From the NCBI GenBank assembly GCA_024232675.1, contig JAAEPL010000290.1:1-33678 (forward strand): a stretch of DNA of 33,678 nt, read 5' to 3'. The position numbers and the translations under genes were made by a program. This DNA comes from Planctomycetaceae bacterium. GTDB lineage: Bacteria > Planctomycetota > Planctomycetia > Pirellulales > Pirellulaceae. The notes beneath the pieces are model-generated. The model was given only the letters and a program-made list of their open reading frames with translations. It was not told where the DNA came from and made no database searches. The stretch's first letter is position 1, and each line of letters starts with the position of its first letter. Below, piece after piece: positions 16,857-25,435 of the stretch.

Positions 16857-18710
16857 TTAGGGGTCGGTTTGATCCAGCAAAGCCAAGGTTAACAATGCCA
16901 TGGCCGTTCCATAGCAGCGTCCCAATTCGTGTGAGTCGACAAAACATCCGTCCAGTTCTGGAAGCGCCAAGACTAATCGGCGATGCTGCTGGACCCAGGC
17001 GGCTTGTTGGGCTTCGTCTTTTAAGTAACTCAAAGCCTCGGCACGGCTTCGCATGTCGTACCAAAAGAAGAAGCCACCGTATGCCATGGTGGAGGTGTGG
17101 TTGTCGTATTTGTAACCGGCTGCCAGATAAGGATGATTTTCAAATGCCGATTGCAGTGCAAACTGCAAACGCTCGTCGGTCGATCCTCCCCATAACCACA
17201 AGCCTAATTCACAAAGGGGCATGCGGCCGGAGCTCTCGGGGATTTTTTTCTCGCCCGAATCGGCGTTAGAGCTGCGGTTTTTTTCGCGAGAAAAGTAGGG
17301 AAAGGCCCCACTGGCAAAGCGGTCATTGGCGAGAGCCGCGCGACCTTTTTGAATCTTCGCCTGATCTACAGAAGCTCCTGCATTGGCCGCAACTTTCAAT
17401 GCAGATAACGCGGTGGCGGTGACAAACGAATTGGCATATTCGTGATACCAGGCCCCGCGTCGGGTCTGGATGGATTCCAAGTCCGCGACTGCAGTCTGCA
17501 ACGCGGTTTGATAGGTTCGTCTAAATTCAGGATCACTGGCGACTAATTTGGCCAGAAAACGGATCCGGTAAGCTTGTGCCCAAAGAATTTCATCACGGTC
17601 GTCGAGGTTAAGGTGTTTGCGGTCACTGCAGAAATTGGCGGCACGTATCACGGCGCCGCGGATTTCCTGTTTCATGTCAGGACACCGCGAAAGGGATTCC
17701 CATAAAGCCTGTCCACACAGTGCGGTCACGGCCATGTGGACATTCGGCAGGCTGTCCGTGCCACCGAAATCGTAGTCCGAATCAAGCCAGCCACCATTTT
17801 CGTTTTGCATCCCCAGAAGGTAAGCGGTCGACTGTTGCCAAAGTTGCGGTTCGGTCCAGGTGTTGGCGGGGGCGGCACTGCCCCGTGAATCGAGACCGGC
17901 TCGGTAGGCCTTTTCAGGCAGTTTTTGATGGATCTCGAAGCCTCGTATAAAGGGACCCCAGTTTTCGGCCTCCGCGGCTGCCTTCCAGGCCAGTGGGTGA
18001 TCTGGTTGGCTGGCCTTGGCAGAGGCCCAAGTGGTGCGGGCTTGGTCATGTTTTCCCTCACGGAAAAGCGACATGCCAAGCAGTAAAGCCAGTTCAGCCT
18101 GACGGTTCTGTGGGATCGCAACTTGCTGCTCTGACAAGGGTTTTCCCTGACGAAATTGGTCGGCGAGTTCCGTCAGTTCAGGACTCCACAACGGCGTCGC
18201 GGGGACGCCTGCCCATCCCGCAATCAATCGCATCAACCAATAGGGGTCGAGGGTGGTGAGCTGATCGATCTTGTCCTTCACCGATCCGTCCGGATTCAAG
18301 ATCAAGAAACCCGGTTCCACAAAGGCATACGTTTTTATTTCCGGAAAGCGTTTCTTTAAATCGCCGCTGGCAGGTGACTTCACAGGGATGAAATGCTGGT
18401 TCAGCATTTCGGCAATGGCGGGCCAGGCAAAGGGACCGGCCATCATGTATTGATCAATGACGGGTTTCCGATCCATGAAACTGCCGGCAATGGTGGGTAC
18501 GTACCAGAAGACTGGCTTGCCACTGCTGGCGGATTCTTTAACGGCACTAGCGACATCGTCCCTCCACAGCACTTGGGAACCGCATTGGCCAGAAAATTGA
18601 CTGGGCTCAATGCGTATCTTCTTCGTTGAGTTTTTTTGTTGAGCTGTCAGTGTCGGTACGCTCAGTAACAAGAGTGCGAGACCGAGCAACCAAGGACGAA
18701 CTAAAAACAT
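16857..18710 (-). CDS. Secreted thioredoxin-fold / alpha-toroid repeat protein of unknown function
   Basis: A 617-residue exported protein with signal peptide MFLVRPWLLGLALLLLSVP. I use ATG 18710 because GGGAG lies 5-9 bases before it and the signal begins there; longer in-frame starts add unlikely residues. Residues about 35-180 look like a thioredoxin-like fold (SGKPVFWYVPTIAGSFMDRK, then HFIPVKS and FLILNPDGSVKDKI). The usual CxxC site is replaced by T-I-A-G, so no redox activity is expected. A middle part resembles TPR (MSLFREGKHDQARTTWASAK). The C-terminal half looks like prenyltransferase/squalene-cyclase-type helical repeats (LLGMQNENGGW, AALANDRFASGAFPYFSREK). It follows clpX after a terminator. 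The role is unknown; the domains are recognised by pattern only. Confidence 0.75.
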   Translation of the reverse strand: MFLVRPWLLGLALLLLSVPTLTAQQKNSTKKIRIEPSQFSGQCGSQVLWRDDVASAVKESASSGKPVFWYVPTIAGSFMDRKPVIDQYMMAGPFAWPAIAEMLNQHFIPVKSPASGDLKKRFPEIKTYAFVEPGFLILNPDGSVKDKIDQLTTLDPYWLMRLIAGWAGVPATPLWSPELTELADQFRQGKPLSEQQVAIPQNRQAELALLLGMSLFREGKHDQARTTWASAKASQPDHPLAWKAAAEAENWGPFIRGFEIHQKLPEKAYRAGLDSRGSAAPANTWTEPQLWQQSTAYLLGMQNENGGWLDSDYDFGGTDSLPNVHMAVTALCGQALWESLSRCPDMKQEIRGAVIRAANFCSDRKHLNLDDRDEILWAQAYRIRFLAKLVASDPEFRRTYQTALQTAVADLESIQTRRGAWYHEYANSFVTATALSALKVAANAGASVDQAKIQKGRAALANDRFASGAFPYFSREKNRSSNADSGEKKIPESSGRMPLCELGLWLWGGSTDERLQFALQSAFENHPYLAAGYKYDNHTSTMAYGGFFFWYDMRSRAEALSYLKDEAQQAAWVQQHRRLVLALPELDGCFVDSHELGRCYGTAMALLTLALLDQTDP

Positions 18711-18881
18711 TGGGACTCCCATCCGGTAAAATGCTGCGTCCGGCATGTTATCCATCGGCCGTTGGCAATATCGGTTTATCGCTTTAATCACCGCTTTTGG
18801 CAACTCCGAGGCAGCAACAGGCTCCGCTTTTTGACGGCTTTGGCATTTGGAATCGCGATCCCCATCCCATTTAAACGCAGC

Positions 18882-18914
18882 AAGCCCGTCGGCTTGCGGG
18901 TTGCCGACGGGCTT
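18882..18914 (-). terminator. clpX terminator hairpin
   Basis: Arms AAGCCCGTCGGC (18882-18893) and GCCGACGGGCTT (18903-18914) pair perfectly over 12 bases around a 9-base loop. It lies 51 bases past the clpX stop. The T run on the - strand is poor (GGGCTTGCTGCGTTT), while TTTT follows on the + strand, but position favours clpX. Confidence 0.75.
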
Positions 18915-18964
18915 TTGCGGTATCGTTTCGCTGGAACCTCGACTATCTCCGAGGTTCGCGAGGA

Positions 18965-20239
18965 TCAGGCGCTCTTACTTTCAGGTATCTCAAAAAGTTT
19001 GCGGTCGCCGTTGACTATCTCCTCTGTAATCACGACTTTGCTGCCTTTGGGTTGATCGGGCAAGTCGTACATGATGTCGAGCATCACGTTTTCCAATATC
19101 GAGCGAAGTCCACGTGCTCCGGTGCCCTTGCTGATAGCTTGGGAAGCGATCGAGTTCAGTGCATCGTCAGTGAAGATCAGTTCGCAACCTTCCATATCGA
19201 ACAAGCTTTGATACTGGCGAACCAGAGCGTTCTTGGGTTCGGTCAAGACTTTGACCAAACCTTCTTGGTGCAACGGAACCAGGGACGACGTGATTGGCAG
19301 GCGTCCGACAAGTTCCGGAATGAGCCCAAACTCCAAGATGTCATCGCTGGTCACTTCCGGCAACAACTGGCTCAAGTCCCGATCTTCGCGGATTCCAGCA
19401 TCTTGCCCGAAACCAATCGTCTTGCGACCTAAGCGTTTGCGGATAATGTCATCGATGCCGACGAAAGTACCGCCGCAGATGAACAGAATGTTGGAGGTGT
19501 CGATCTGGATGTACTGTTGCTCAGGATGTTTGCGACCGCCCTGTGGTGGCACGTTCGCAACGGTTCCTTCCAACATTTTCAGCAGGGCTTGTTGAACCCC
19601 TTCTCCCGATACATCGCGAGTGATCGAAACGTTGTTTGACGTCTTGCCGATTTTGTCGATCTCGTCAATGTAGATCACACCCCGTTGAGCCGCTTCGATA
19701 TCGAAATCAGCAGAGTGCAACAATTTCAAGAGTAAGTTTTCGACGTCCTCACCCACATAGCCTGCTTCGGTTAGCGTCGTCGCATCACCGATCGCGAATG
19801 GCACATTCAAGACGCGGGCCAGAGTGCGGGCCAGCAATGTTTTTCCGGAACCGGTGGGCCCCACCAACAAGATGTTGGATTTGTCGATTTCTACTTCGGG
19901 GTTTTCCCAACCGAGTGTCAATCGTTTGTAGTGATTGTGGACGGCAACAGAAAGCACCTTTTTGGCCCAGCCCTGTCCGATCACGTATTCATCCATCCGC
20001 TCTACGAGATCGCGTGGCGTCGGGATTTTTGAGAACAGTTGCTTGGTCGGACCGCGCCGACGTTGCTCCTGATCTAGGATAGATTGGCAAAGTTCAATGC
20101 ATTCACCGCAAATGTAAACATCGCCAGGACCTTCTACCAATGGGCCGACATCGCGATAGCTTTTTCGGCAAAAGGAACAGAAGGCGTTCTTTTTCGTCGC
20201 GCTTCGGCGACTCGTGTTGTTATCGTTCCCCGCGGGCAT
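18965..20239 (-). CDS. clpX: ATP-dependent Clp protease ATP-binding subunit ClpX
   Basis: A 424-residue AAA+ unfoldase that feeds tagged proteins into ClpP. The N-terminal zinc-binding domain has Cys21, Cys24, Cys44 and Cys47. Walker A is GPTGSGKT (127-134), the pore loop GYVG (160-163) and Walker B VIYIDEID (188-195). The [19 protein letters not shown] block and the IGFGQ loop that docks to ClpP are also present. Length and order are normal for ClpX. AAAGGA lies about 12 bases before the ATG. No clpP or tig gene is adjacent, unlike in many bacteria, which is common in planctomycetes. Function is certain from motifs. Confidence 0.98.
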   Translation of the reverse strand: MPAGNDNNTSRRSATKKNAFCSFCRKSYRDVGPLVEGPGDVYICGECIELCQSILDQEQRRRGPTKQLFSKIPTPRDLVERMDEYVIGQGWAKKVLSVAVHNHYKRLTLGWENPEVEIDKSNILLVGPTGSGKTLLARTLARVLNVPFAIGDATTLTEAGYVGEDVENLLLKLLHSADFDIEAAQRGVIYIDEIDKIGKTSNNVSITRDVSGEGVQQALLKMLEGTVANVPPQGGRKHPEQQYIQIDTSNILFICGGTFVGIDDIIRKRLGRKTIGFGQDAGIREDRDLSQLLPEVTSDDILEFGLIPELVGRLPITSSLVPLHQEGLVKVLTEPKNALVRQYQSLFDMEGCELIFTDDALNSIASQAISKGTGARGLRSILENVMLDIMYDLPDQPKGSKVVITEEIVNGDRKLFEIPESKSA

Positions 20240-20563
20240 GTAATTTCATTCCTTTATAATCAACGTTGGGATTGATTGTGGTGATCTCGAAAACGACCAG
20301 TTACGAGGAACCATGTTCCGGTCGTGTGCATCCCTGCCCGCAGTCTTCGAGTGTACCTACATTTATTCTGCCTTTTGAGGTGGAAAATCCACCACCGAAT
20401 TGTCTGTCGGATTTACTGGATGAGCTTGACTGAATCCGCTGATCGACAAAGTCGACCTGCTTGACTTACGTTCCACCCAAATCTTGCAAATCTTTCAAAC
20501 GCAGGCAACTTCATCAAATAGCTTCAAGTGATAATCCTGAACTTGGAGCTTTGTAACGATTAT
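20240..20563. other. Intergenic region upstream of clpX
   Basis: About 320 bases without a gene. It should hold the clpX promoter. A small hairpin (GGTGG-AAAAT-CCACC) lies near 20380. I see no RNA gene or repeat. Confidence 0.4.
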
Positions 20564-20794
20564 TCAGTCGCGCTTTGCTTGCTGGACGGCTTTGGCAGCG
20601 ATGATCTTTTTCATTTTACGAAATTCGGCTTCGCTGATTTCTCCCGCCTCAAACATCTGTTGGAATTTGGAAATCTGGTTGTCCAGAGGCATTTGGTCCT
20701 GAACGGCCAAGCGTCGCGCCCGGATCGCCAGAGTAATTGCCAAGACAATCAAGCAAACTATTACAACGGAAGTTATCACAAGAGAAATATCCAT
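20564..20794 (-). CDS. Small SHOCT-like single-pass membrane protein
   Basis: A 76-residue protein. Residues 4-25 form one hydrophobic helix (SLVITSVVIVCLIVLAITLAI) followed by a positively charged R-A-R-R, so the C-terminal part should be cytoplasmic. Residues about 42-68 read ISKFQQMFEAGEISEAEFRK, which matches the short SHOCT-type helical motif found at the ends of many small membrane proteins (a leucine/phenylalanine helix, G-x-I-[ST]-x-x-E-[FY]). Such proteins are proposed to mediate oligomerisation. It stands alone, with 324 bases to clpX. Coding is likely because the motif is intact, but the function is unknown. Confidence 0.7.
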   Translation of the reverse strand: MDISLVITSVVIVCLIVLAITLAIRARRLAVQDQMPLDNQISKFQQMFEAGEISEAEFRKMKKIIAAKAVQQAKRD

Positions 20795-20821
20795 GCGTCA
20801 GATTTGCCCAATTGATTCGGG

Positions 20822-21513
20822 TGTAAAAAGGAAAGCAATCGTTTAATAACCGCATTTCCAGTATACCGACTCGAGGTGGTCCAATGCATGGAGTTCCTCC
20901 AACAAAGTGGCGACAAAGCACGCTGACGCCGTGTTTGGCCAGATCAGAGTTCCCGCGTGTGGTCGGTCACTCCGTTTTCACCTGAAGGGACCGTCAAATG
21001 GCCCTAGATGCCTCGAATCCATGAGAAAAACAGACGATCTCCCGGCAGGTTGGGTTCCACAACTCGGCCGCGGCGACAGTGCCTGATCTGCCCAGTGATA
21101 CGCAAGGGCACATCAGTGGGTTCAAGAATTCTTCTTGGAATAAGTTTTGTGAGCGTCGACGGGACAGTGACGTGCAGGTCGCAGAAAATGACTGCTGGCA
21201 ATTTTTGCCGATTTGGGCATGCCTGCGGAGCCAAAGGAATGAGTGGTTCCCAACGATCGTAGTGCCAAAACACAATTCTATACAAAATTTGTACCGGTTA
21301 TGGCGAGGGGCTTTCGTTACGACACGAACGAACATTCTTTAGCTCATTTTCGTCTTCCCGACTATCTCCTGCATAACGCAATGTTTTTTGGAAATGCTGT
21401 CACATTAAAGTTTTGTAAGTCGATGACGGAAGTGATCCCCCACGGATCATTTTGGGCACCGCCCTGAATGAAACTCTACAATTTGAAACCTGACAACCGT
21501 CACGAGGAACGAT
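20822..21513. other. Long intergenic region before the repeat-domain secreted protein
   Basis: Nearly 700 bases with no gene I can support. Several short frames on both strands exist but show no start signal or family pattern. GAGGAAC (about 21502-21508) before the next ATG is a clear ribosome site. No tRNA-like or structured element was recognised. Confidence 0.5.
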
Positions 21514-23634
21514 ATGAACTCTGTGCGCCTCCCCGCATGGTTCGCTTCCGCGGGCCTTGCCCTATTGCTTGCTACCTGTCCCTGGGCAGACGTCTCGATT
21601 GCTTCGGCTTTCGCCGTCGCTGATGGGCAACCGCCCAAGCTGTTAGCAACAAGCCAAAAATCTTTTGAAATCCCATTCACGATTGGGACCAACCAAAAAG
21701 ATGTTGTGGAAGTCGTTTTGCAAATGTCGACCGATCGCGGGAAGACCTGGCAAGAACACTCACGCCGCGCTCCTTCCGCGAAATCGTTTCCGTTTAGCTG
21801 TCGAGCGGACCAAGAATTTTGGTTTGCCATTCAGACGATAGATCGCAACGGGCAACGGGACCCAACTCCGCAAGCATTGAAACCCGAGTTGCGGATTGCT
21901 GTCGACACGGTACGACCCAAGCTGACGTTTCAAGTGCGGCCCGATGCCGCCGGGCGTATCGTTGGCATTTGGACGGCCAGTGATCAGAACATTGATCCTT
22001 GTTCCATGGTGATTCAGTACCGCAATCAAAACGCCGCGGACAATGAACCCTGGTTTAAGGTCCCTGCACAAACTTGTCGCACTGACGTGACCACAAGCTA
22101 TCGAGACGAGTTAGCTTGGTGGCCTCAGATCGCGGTTAGAAACCTTCAAGTGCGGGCCATTATTAAAGATCTCGCCGGGAATCAAGTATCGGTAGACCGT
22201 TCGATTGAAGTGCCGGTCGTTGCCGGCGCGCCAGGCGGAGTCATTGCCAATCCGTTGCGGACGCCCGCTCAAGTCGCGACACGAAATACGGACGGATCGC
22301 CGGTCCTTTCGACGAATTATTTAAGGTCCCGAGTACCTTTTGCATTGTCCGACAAAGTGCAGAAACCAGCTGCCGAGCCGCCGCAACCACAACCCCCTAT
22401 TCAGCCCGCTGGGTCCGCCACGCCTCAGCAGAATCAGGGGCCAATGACACCCCAGTCAAGAGTCCCAGCCAACTTTTCCGCAAGCTCCATGAGTGAGGTG
22501 ACCCCTCAACCACCGCGTTCGCGAACGAACCGATTTGCAAGTAACGCGCTGGATACCACAAGGCCTGCAGCGGGCGCTACGCAATGGAAAAGTCAAACCA
22601 ACAACGTCAGCCATAATCAAGTCAGTAAAGCGGCGACCGATTCTTGGAAGACGCCGAGCCAACCGAATAATCTGCCCGTGACCAACCCCGCTCCAGCGGT
22701 GAGCAAGCCGCGGCAGATGGCGGCCGTTCCCGATCCGATTCCCGCGCATCAACCGCTGCGAAGCGTGTCACCGCAACCTGTCCAACAGACCAGCAACACT
22801 GTCGTTCAGGATCCACTTGCACCGACGACCGATATGCCGGTTCAGACGGCTCAGCAAACTCAAAATACTCCGACCAATGCCCAATGGATTTCATCGACGA
22901 CCGGTTTGAAAAAACAACCGAATCCCACCGTGGCATCGGTCATGGTGGCAGGGCCCAAGATGGAAAGCATTCGGCGTTCGGCGCATCCTTCCAATTCGAA
23001 ACGGTTTCAATTGGAATATGATATCGATGCGGTGGGCCCTGCTGGAGCTAAATCGGTGGAGTTGTGGATGACCCCCGATGGAGGTGGCAGTTGGCGACGC
23101 ATGGCAGTTGACGAAGACCTGCGCAGTCCCGTCGATGCTGTGGTTGATCGTGAGGGCGTATTTGGATTTCGCATTCTCGTGATTGGCAATGATGGTCTGC
23201 GAGCCAGGCAGCCAAGAAACGGGGATCCGGCGGACATGTGGGTGAATGTGGATACCACCATGCCGACCGTTAAAATTAAGGCTGTGCCCTATGGTCGCGG
23301 TCAAGATGCCGGAAATTTACTGGTGCAGTGGAATGCCACAGATGCCAATTTAAGAATGCGGCCCATCAAGTTATCTTGGAGCCCCACGGGACAAGCACCT
23401 TGGACCACGATCGAGGATGGGATTCGTAACGAGGGACAGTATGCTTGGAAGCCCGCGGCCAATGTTCCCGATCAAATTTACTTGAAACTTGATGTGAGGG
23501 ATGTGGCAGGTAACACAGCGACGCATCAGTTGAATCGTCCGATCGATGTGTCCGGGTTACTTCCTCGGGGGCATATTCGGGGGATCACTCCTATCCGTGA
23601 ACTCCCGCCGAGTAACTCCGACACCAGCACTTAA
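21514..23634 (+). CDS. Secreted beta-sandwich repeat protein with Pro/Gln/Thr-rich linker
   Basis: A 706-residue exported protein; residues 1-34 are a signal peptide (GLALLLATCPWADVSIASAF). Residues about 48-240 hold two Ig/FnIII-like units, seen in repeated phrases such as VVEVVLQMSTDRGKTWQEHS, DTVRPKLTFQVRPDAAGRIV and IKDLAGNQVSVDRSIEV. A linker (about 250-475) is low in complexity and rich in Pro, Gln, Asn and Thr. The same pair recurs at about 490-685 (VELWMTPDGGGSWRRMAVDE, DTTMPTVKIKAVPYGRGQDA, VRDVAGNTATHQL). The protein is therefore an internal duplication around a flexible hinge. This suggests an extracellular binding or structural role. I know no characterised homologue. GAGGAAC precedes the ATG, and a good terminator follows the stop. 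Confidence 0.85.
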   Translation: MNSVRLPAWFASAGLALLLATCPWADVSIASAFAVADGQPPKLLATSQKSFEIPFTIGTNQKDVVEVVLQMSTDRGKTWQEHSRRAPSAKSFPFSCRADQEFWFAIQTIDRNGQRDPTPQALKPELRIAVDTVRPKLTFQVRPDAAGRIVGIWTASDQNIDPCSMVIQYRNQNAADNEPWFKVPAQTCRTDVTTSYRDELAWWPQIAVRNLQVRAIIKDLAGNQVSVDRSIEVPVVAGAPGGVIANPLRTPAQVATRNTDGSPVLSTNYLRSRVPFALSDKVQKPAAEPPQPQPPIQPAGSATPQQNQGPMTPQSRVPANFSASSMSEVTPQPPRSRTNRFASNALDTTRPAAGATQWKSQTNNVSHNQVSKAATDSWKTPSQPNNLPVTNPAPAVSKPRQMAAVPDPIPAHQPLRSVSPQPVQQTSNTVVQDPLAPTTDMPVQTAQQTQNTPTNAQWISSTTGLKKQPNPTVASVMVAGPKMESIRRSAHPSNSKRFQLEYDIDAVGPAGAKSVELWMTPDGGGSWRRMAVDEDLRSPVDAVVDREGVFGFRILVIGNDGLRARQPRNGDPADMWVNVDTTMPTVKIKAVPYGRGQDAGNLLVQWNATDANLRMRPIKLSWSPTGQAPWTTIEDGIRNEGQYAWKPAANVPDQIYLKLDVRDVAGNTATHQLNRPIDVSGLLPRGHIRGITPIRELPPSNSDTST

Positions 23635-23659
23635 AGAAGTCTTGGGTCCTAAACACTTC

Positions 23660-23691
23660 CTCGGCGGGCGTGAGCGTTCGCTGAGTTTTTT
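23660..23691 (+). terminator. Rho-independent terminator
   Basis: Arms CTCGGCG (23660-23666) and CGCTGAG (23679-23685) form a 7-base-pair stem with one G-U pair, followed directly by TTTTTT (23686-23691). It ends the secreted beta-sandwich gene 25 bases after its stop. Confidence 0.85.
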
Positions 23692-23764
23692 ATCTGTTTT
23701 TGACAGGCTGTCACCCTCGGAATCCCCCCGTCGGTGCTCTCCTGTCGTCCATGTATGCCGCTTT

Positions 23765-23795
23765 GTGGGTGTTTCAACGCTAAGCGTAAACCCAC
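23765..23795. other. Intergenic stem-loop
   Basis: GTGGGT (23765-23770) pairs with ACCCAC (23790-23795), and an inner ACGC-TAA-GCGT (23777-23787) makes a tight apical hairpin. It lies between the terminator and the next gene. It could be part of a small RNA or an mRNA leader. Confidence 0.45.
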
Positions 23796-24025
23796 TGCCT
23801 ATCAAAAAGCAAAAAGCGACCTCCAATCCCGCTCGAGTTTTGGTTGGAATTAGTGCCACGCGTTGCGTCGAAACCAAGACCGTCTGCTGTTAGGATATAA
23901 GATCCTCGATAAGGAATTGTTCCCATCTTGGAATGCACACGAAAAGTCGGTGACGTTCGCTGAAGCGTCTAGGACCCAACTCCGTTTGCCGCGTATTCCC
24001 TCATCCCCCTAACCGGAGGCGTTAC

Positions 24026-25198
24026 ATGTTTGCTTCAAAGAAACAAATTGCTCTGTTGGTAATGTTGGCAGTGACGTGGGTAGCTCCTAACACTAACCAC
24101 GCCCAATTGTCTGAAAACGAGGTGGTGCAGCATCTGAGTCCCAAGACGTTCATGGTCGTTAACTTCAATATCGAGGCGATCACCGCTGGCCTCGGCGAGA
24201 ACAACGAGGTGCTCCAGAAATATCGTGCACGCGACGCTGCCAGTTCACTGGACAACCCGAACGCCAAACAGATTTTGATGTTTCTTACAGACGATAAACT
24301 GGATCCTGCTGCCCCATTTAATATCCCGTTCGCTACATTAATTCGCTATCCGGATACGATCGATCAAGAATTCTATTTGGCAGCGAAGAACAAAAGAAAT
24401 AGCGAGTGGGAGACCTTTGCACCTCAATCGCTGGACGGCCAAGATTTAGTGGTAGGGCAATATTCTGAGCATATCGGGGACATGCAGATTCCCAACAACG
24501 CCTACTTTTTTCCCGTCGAAGATATGGTGGTCGAAGGCACGCTGCCGATGATGAAAGCGATGCTAGTTAATCAGACGGAAGGTAATGAAGGACCCGAGAT
24601 CGCTTCCAATGTGAATTTCGAAGCAGAGTTCCATTGCATCTTCGAGGATGGAAGTAAACTGATGTCGGTGCCCATGCTCTCAACTGTTTTTGAACAGATG
24701 TTGGGGACGGCCAGCCTGCCCATTCCTAGCGGGGGCGACCCGGTTGAAATCATCGAAGCCATGCGGCGGTTGGAAGTACTGTTCGACAGTAATGAAACAC
24801 CGACTCTGAAAGCCACGATTGAGTTCAGTACAGAGAAGGCTGCCAAGCAAGTCGAGGAGTTGATACAGGTGGGCATGCAAGCAGCTCCAGCCTTGATCAT
24901 GATGGCGGAAGCCGAAATAAGAAAAGATGCCAATATCACCAAGGAAGATTTGCAGCAAATGGAACCCGTCATCGAATTGGCCAAAGCAGCAATCAAGGAA
25001 CTGAAGACTGAGCGTAACGAGTCAACGATTCAAATTGAACTGGCTGCTGTCGATGGACTCAAGAAATTTCCTGCTGACTTGATGACGATTTTTATGATCC
25101 AGGAAATGGAGATAGACCGAATAACTGCCGAGTTGGAAGGCGATGGAGAGCCGGAACTTCAATTCGAAGCGGAGTTGCGGGACGATGGTGTGCGATAG
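24026..25198 (+). CDS. Secreted protein of unknown function
   Basis: A 390-residue protein with an N-terminal signal peptide (QIALLVMLAVTWVAPNTNHA). The mature part is acidic, mixed alpha/beta, with no Cys-pair or catalytic motif I can name. Phrases such as TFMVVNFNIEAITAGLGE and YFFPVEDMVVEGTLPMMKAM suggest an all-over globular fold, and the C-terminal third is helical (about 280-350). GGAGG lies before the ATG, and the stop precedes the sulfatase by 237 bases. I do not recognise the family; similar secreted proteins are frequent in planctomycete genomes. The start and coding status look secure from the signal peptide and ribosome site. Confidence 0.8.
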   Translation: MFASKKQIALLVMLAVTWVAPNTNHAQLSENEVVQHLSPKTFMVVNFNIEAITAGLGENNEVLQKYRARDAASSLDNPNAKQILMFLTDDKLDPAAPFNIPFATLIRYPDTIDQEFYLAAKNKRNSEWETFAPQSLDGQDLVVGQYSEHIGDMQIPNNAYFFPVEDMVVEGTLPMMKAMLVNQTEGNEGPEIASNVNFEAEFHCIFEDGSKLMSVPMLSTVFEQMLGTASLPIPSGGDPVEIIEAMRRLEVLFDSNETPTLKATIEFSTEKAAKQVEELIQVGMQAAPALIMMAEAEIRKDANITKEDLQQMEPVIELAKAAIKELKTERNESTIQIELAAVDGLKKFPADLMTIFMIQEMEIDRITAELEGDGEPELQFEAELRDDGVR

Positions 25199-25435
25199 TG
25201 ATCTCTGGTCAACGAGGAGGATATTTTTTTCGGTGTTTTCTGCTGGCCTGAAAGTGTGCACCTGTTGACCAAAACCCAGCATGCCGTTTACCGATGGCTC
25301 AGATCAGGGCAGCTGATTGGTTTCACAGGTAAGCCGAACTCGCGGCCATTGATCCTTGGCCACAGCCATGGTGTATGTGGGGCCGTCAAATTAATTTCGG
25401 AAGCGTGTCATCATTTAGAAGCGAAAGTTATCGAA

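Larger units (their letters stand above)
23635..24025. other. Intergenic region with terminator and stem-loop
   Basis: About 390 bases without a supported gene. It contains the terminator at 23660-23691 and a second stem-loop at 23765-23795 (see separate entries). GGAGG at about 24015-24019 is the ribosome site of the next gene. Confidence 0.5.

Noticed and set aside
21004-21335. Short minus-strand frames in the 0.7 kb intergenic region
   Set aside because: Two overlapping frames, neither with a good start or recognised family.
25256-25435. Extended N-terminus of the sulfatase
   Set aside because: The added residues precede a clear signal peptide, so the start at 25436 is preferred.
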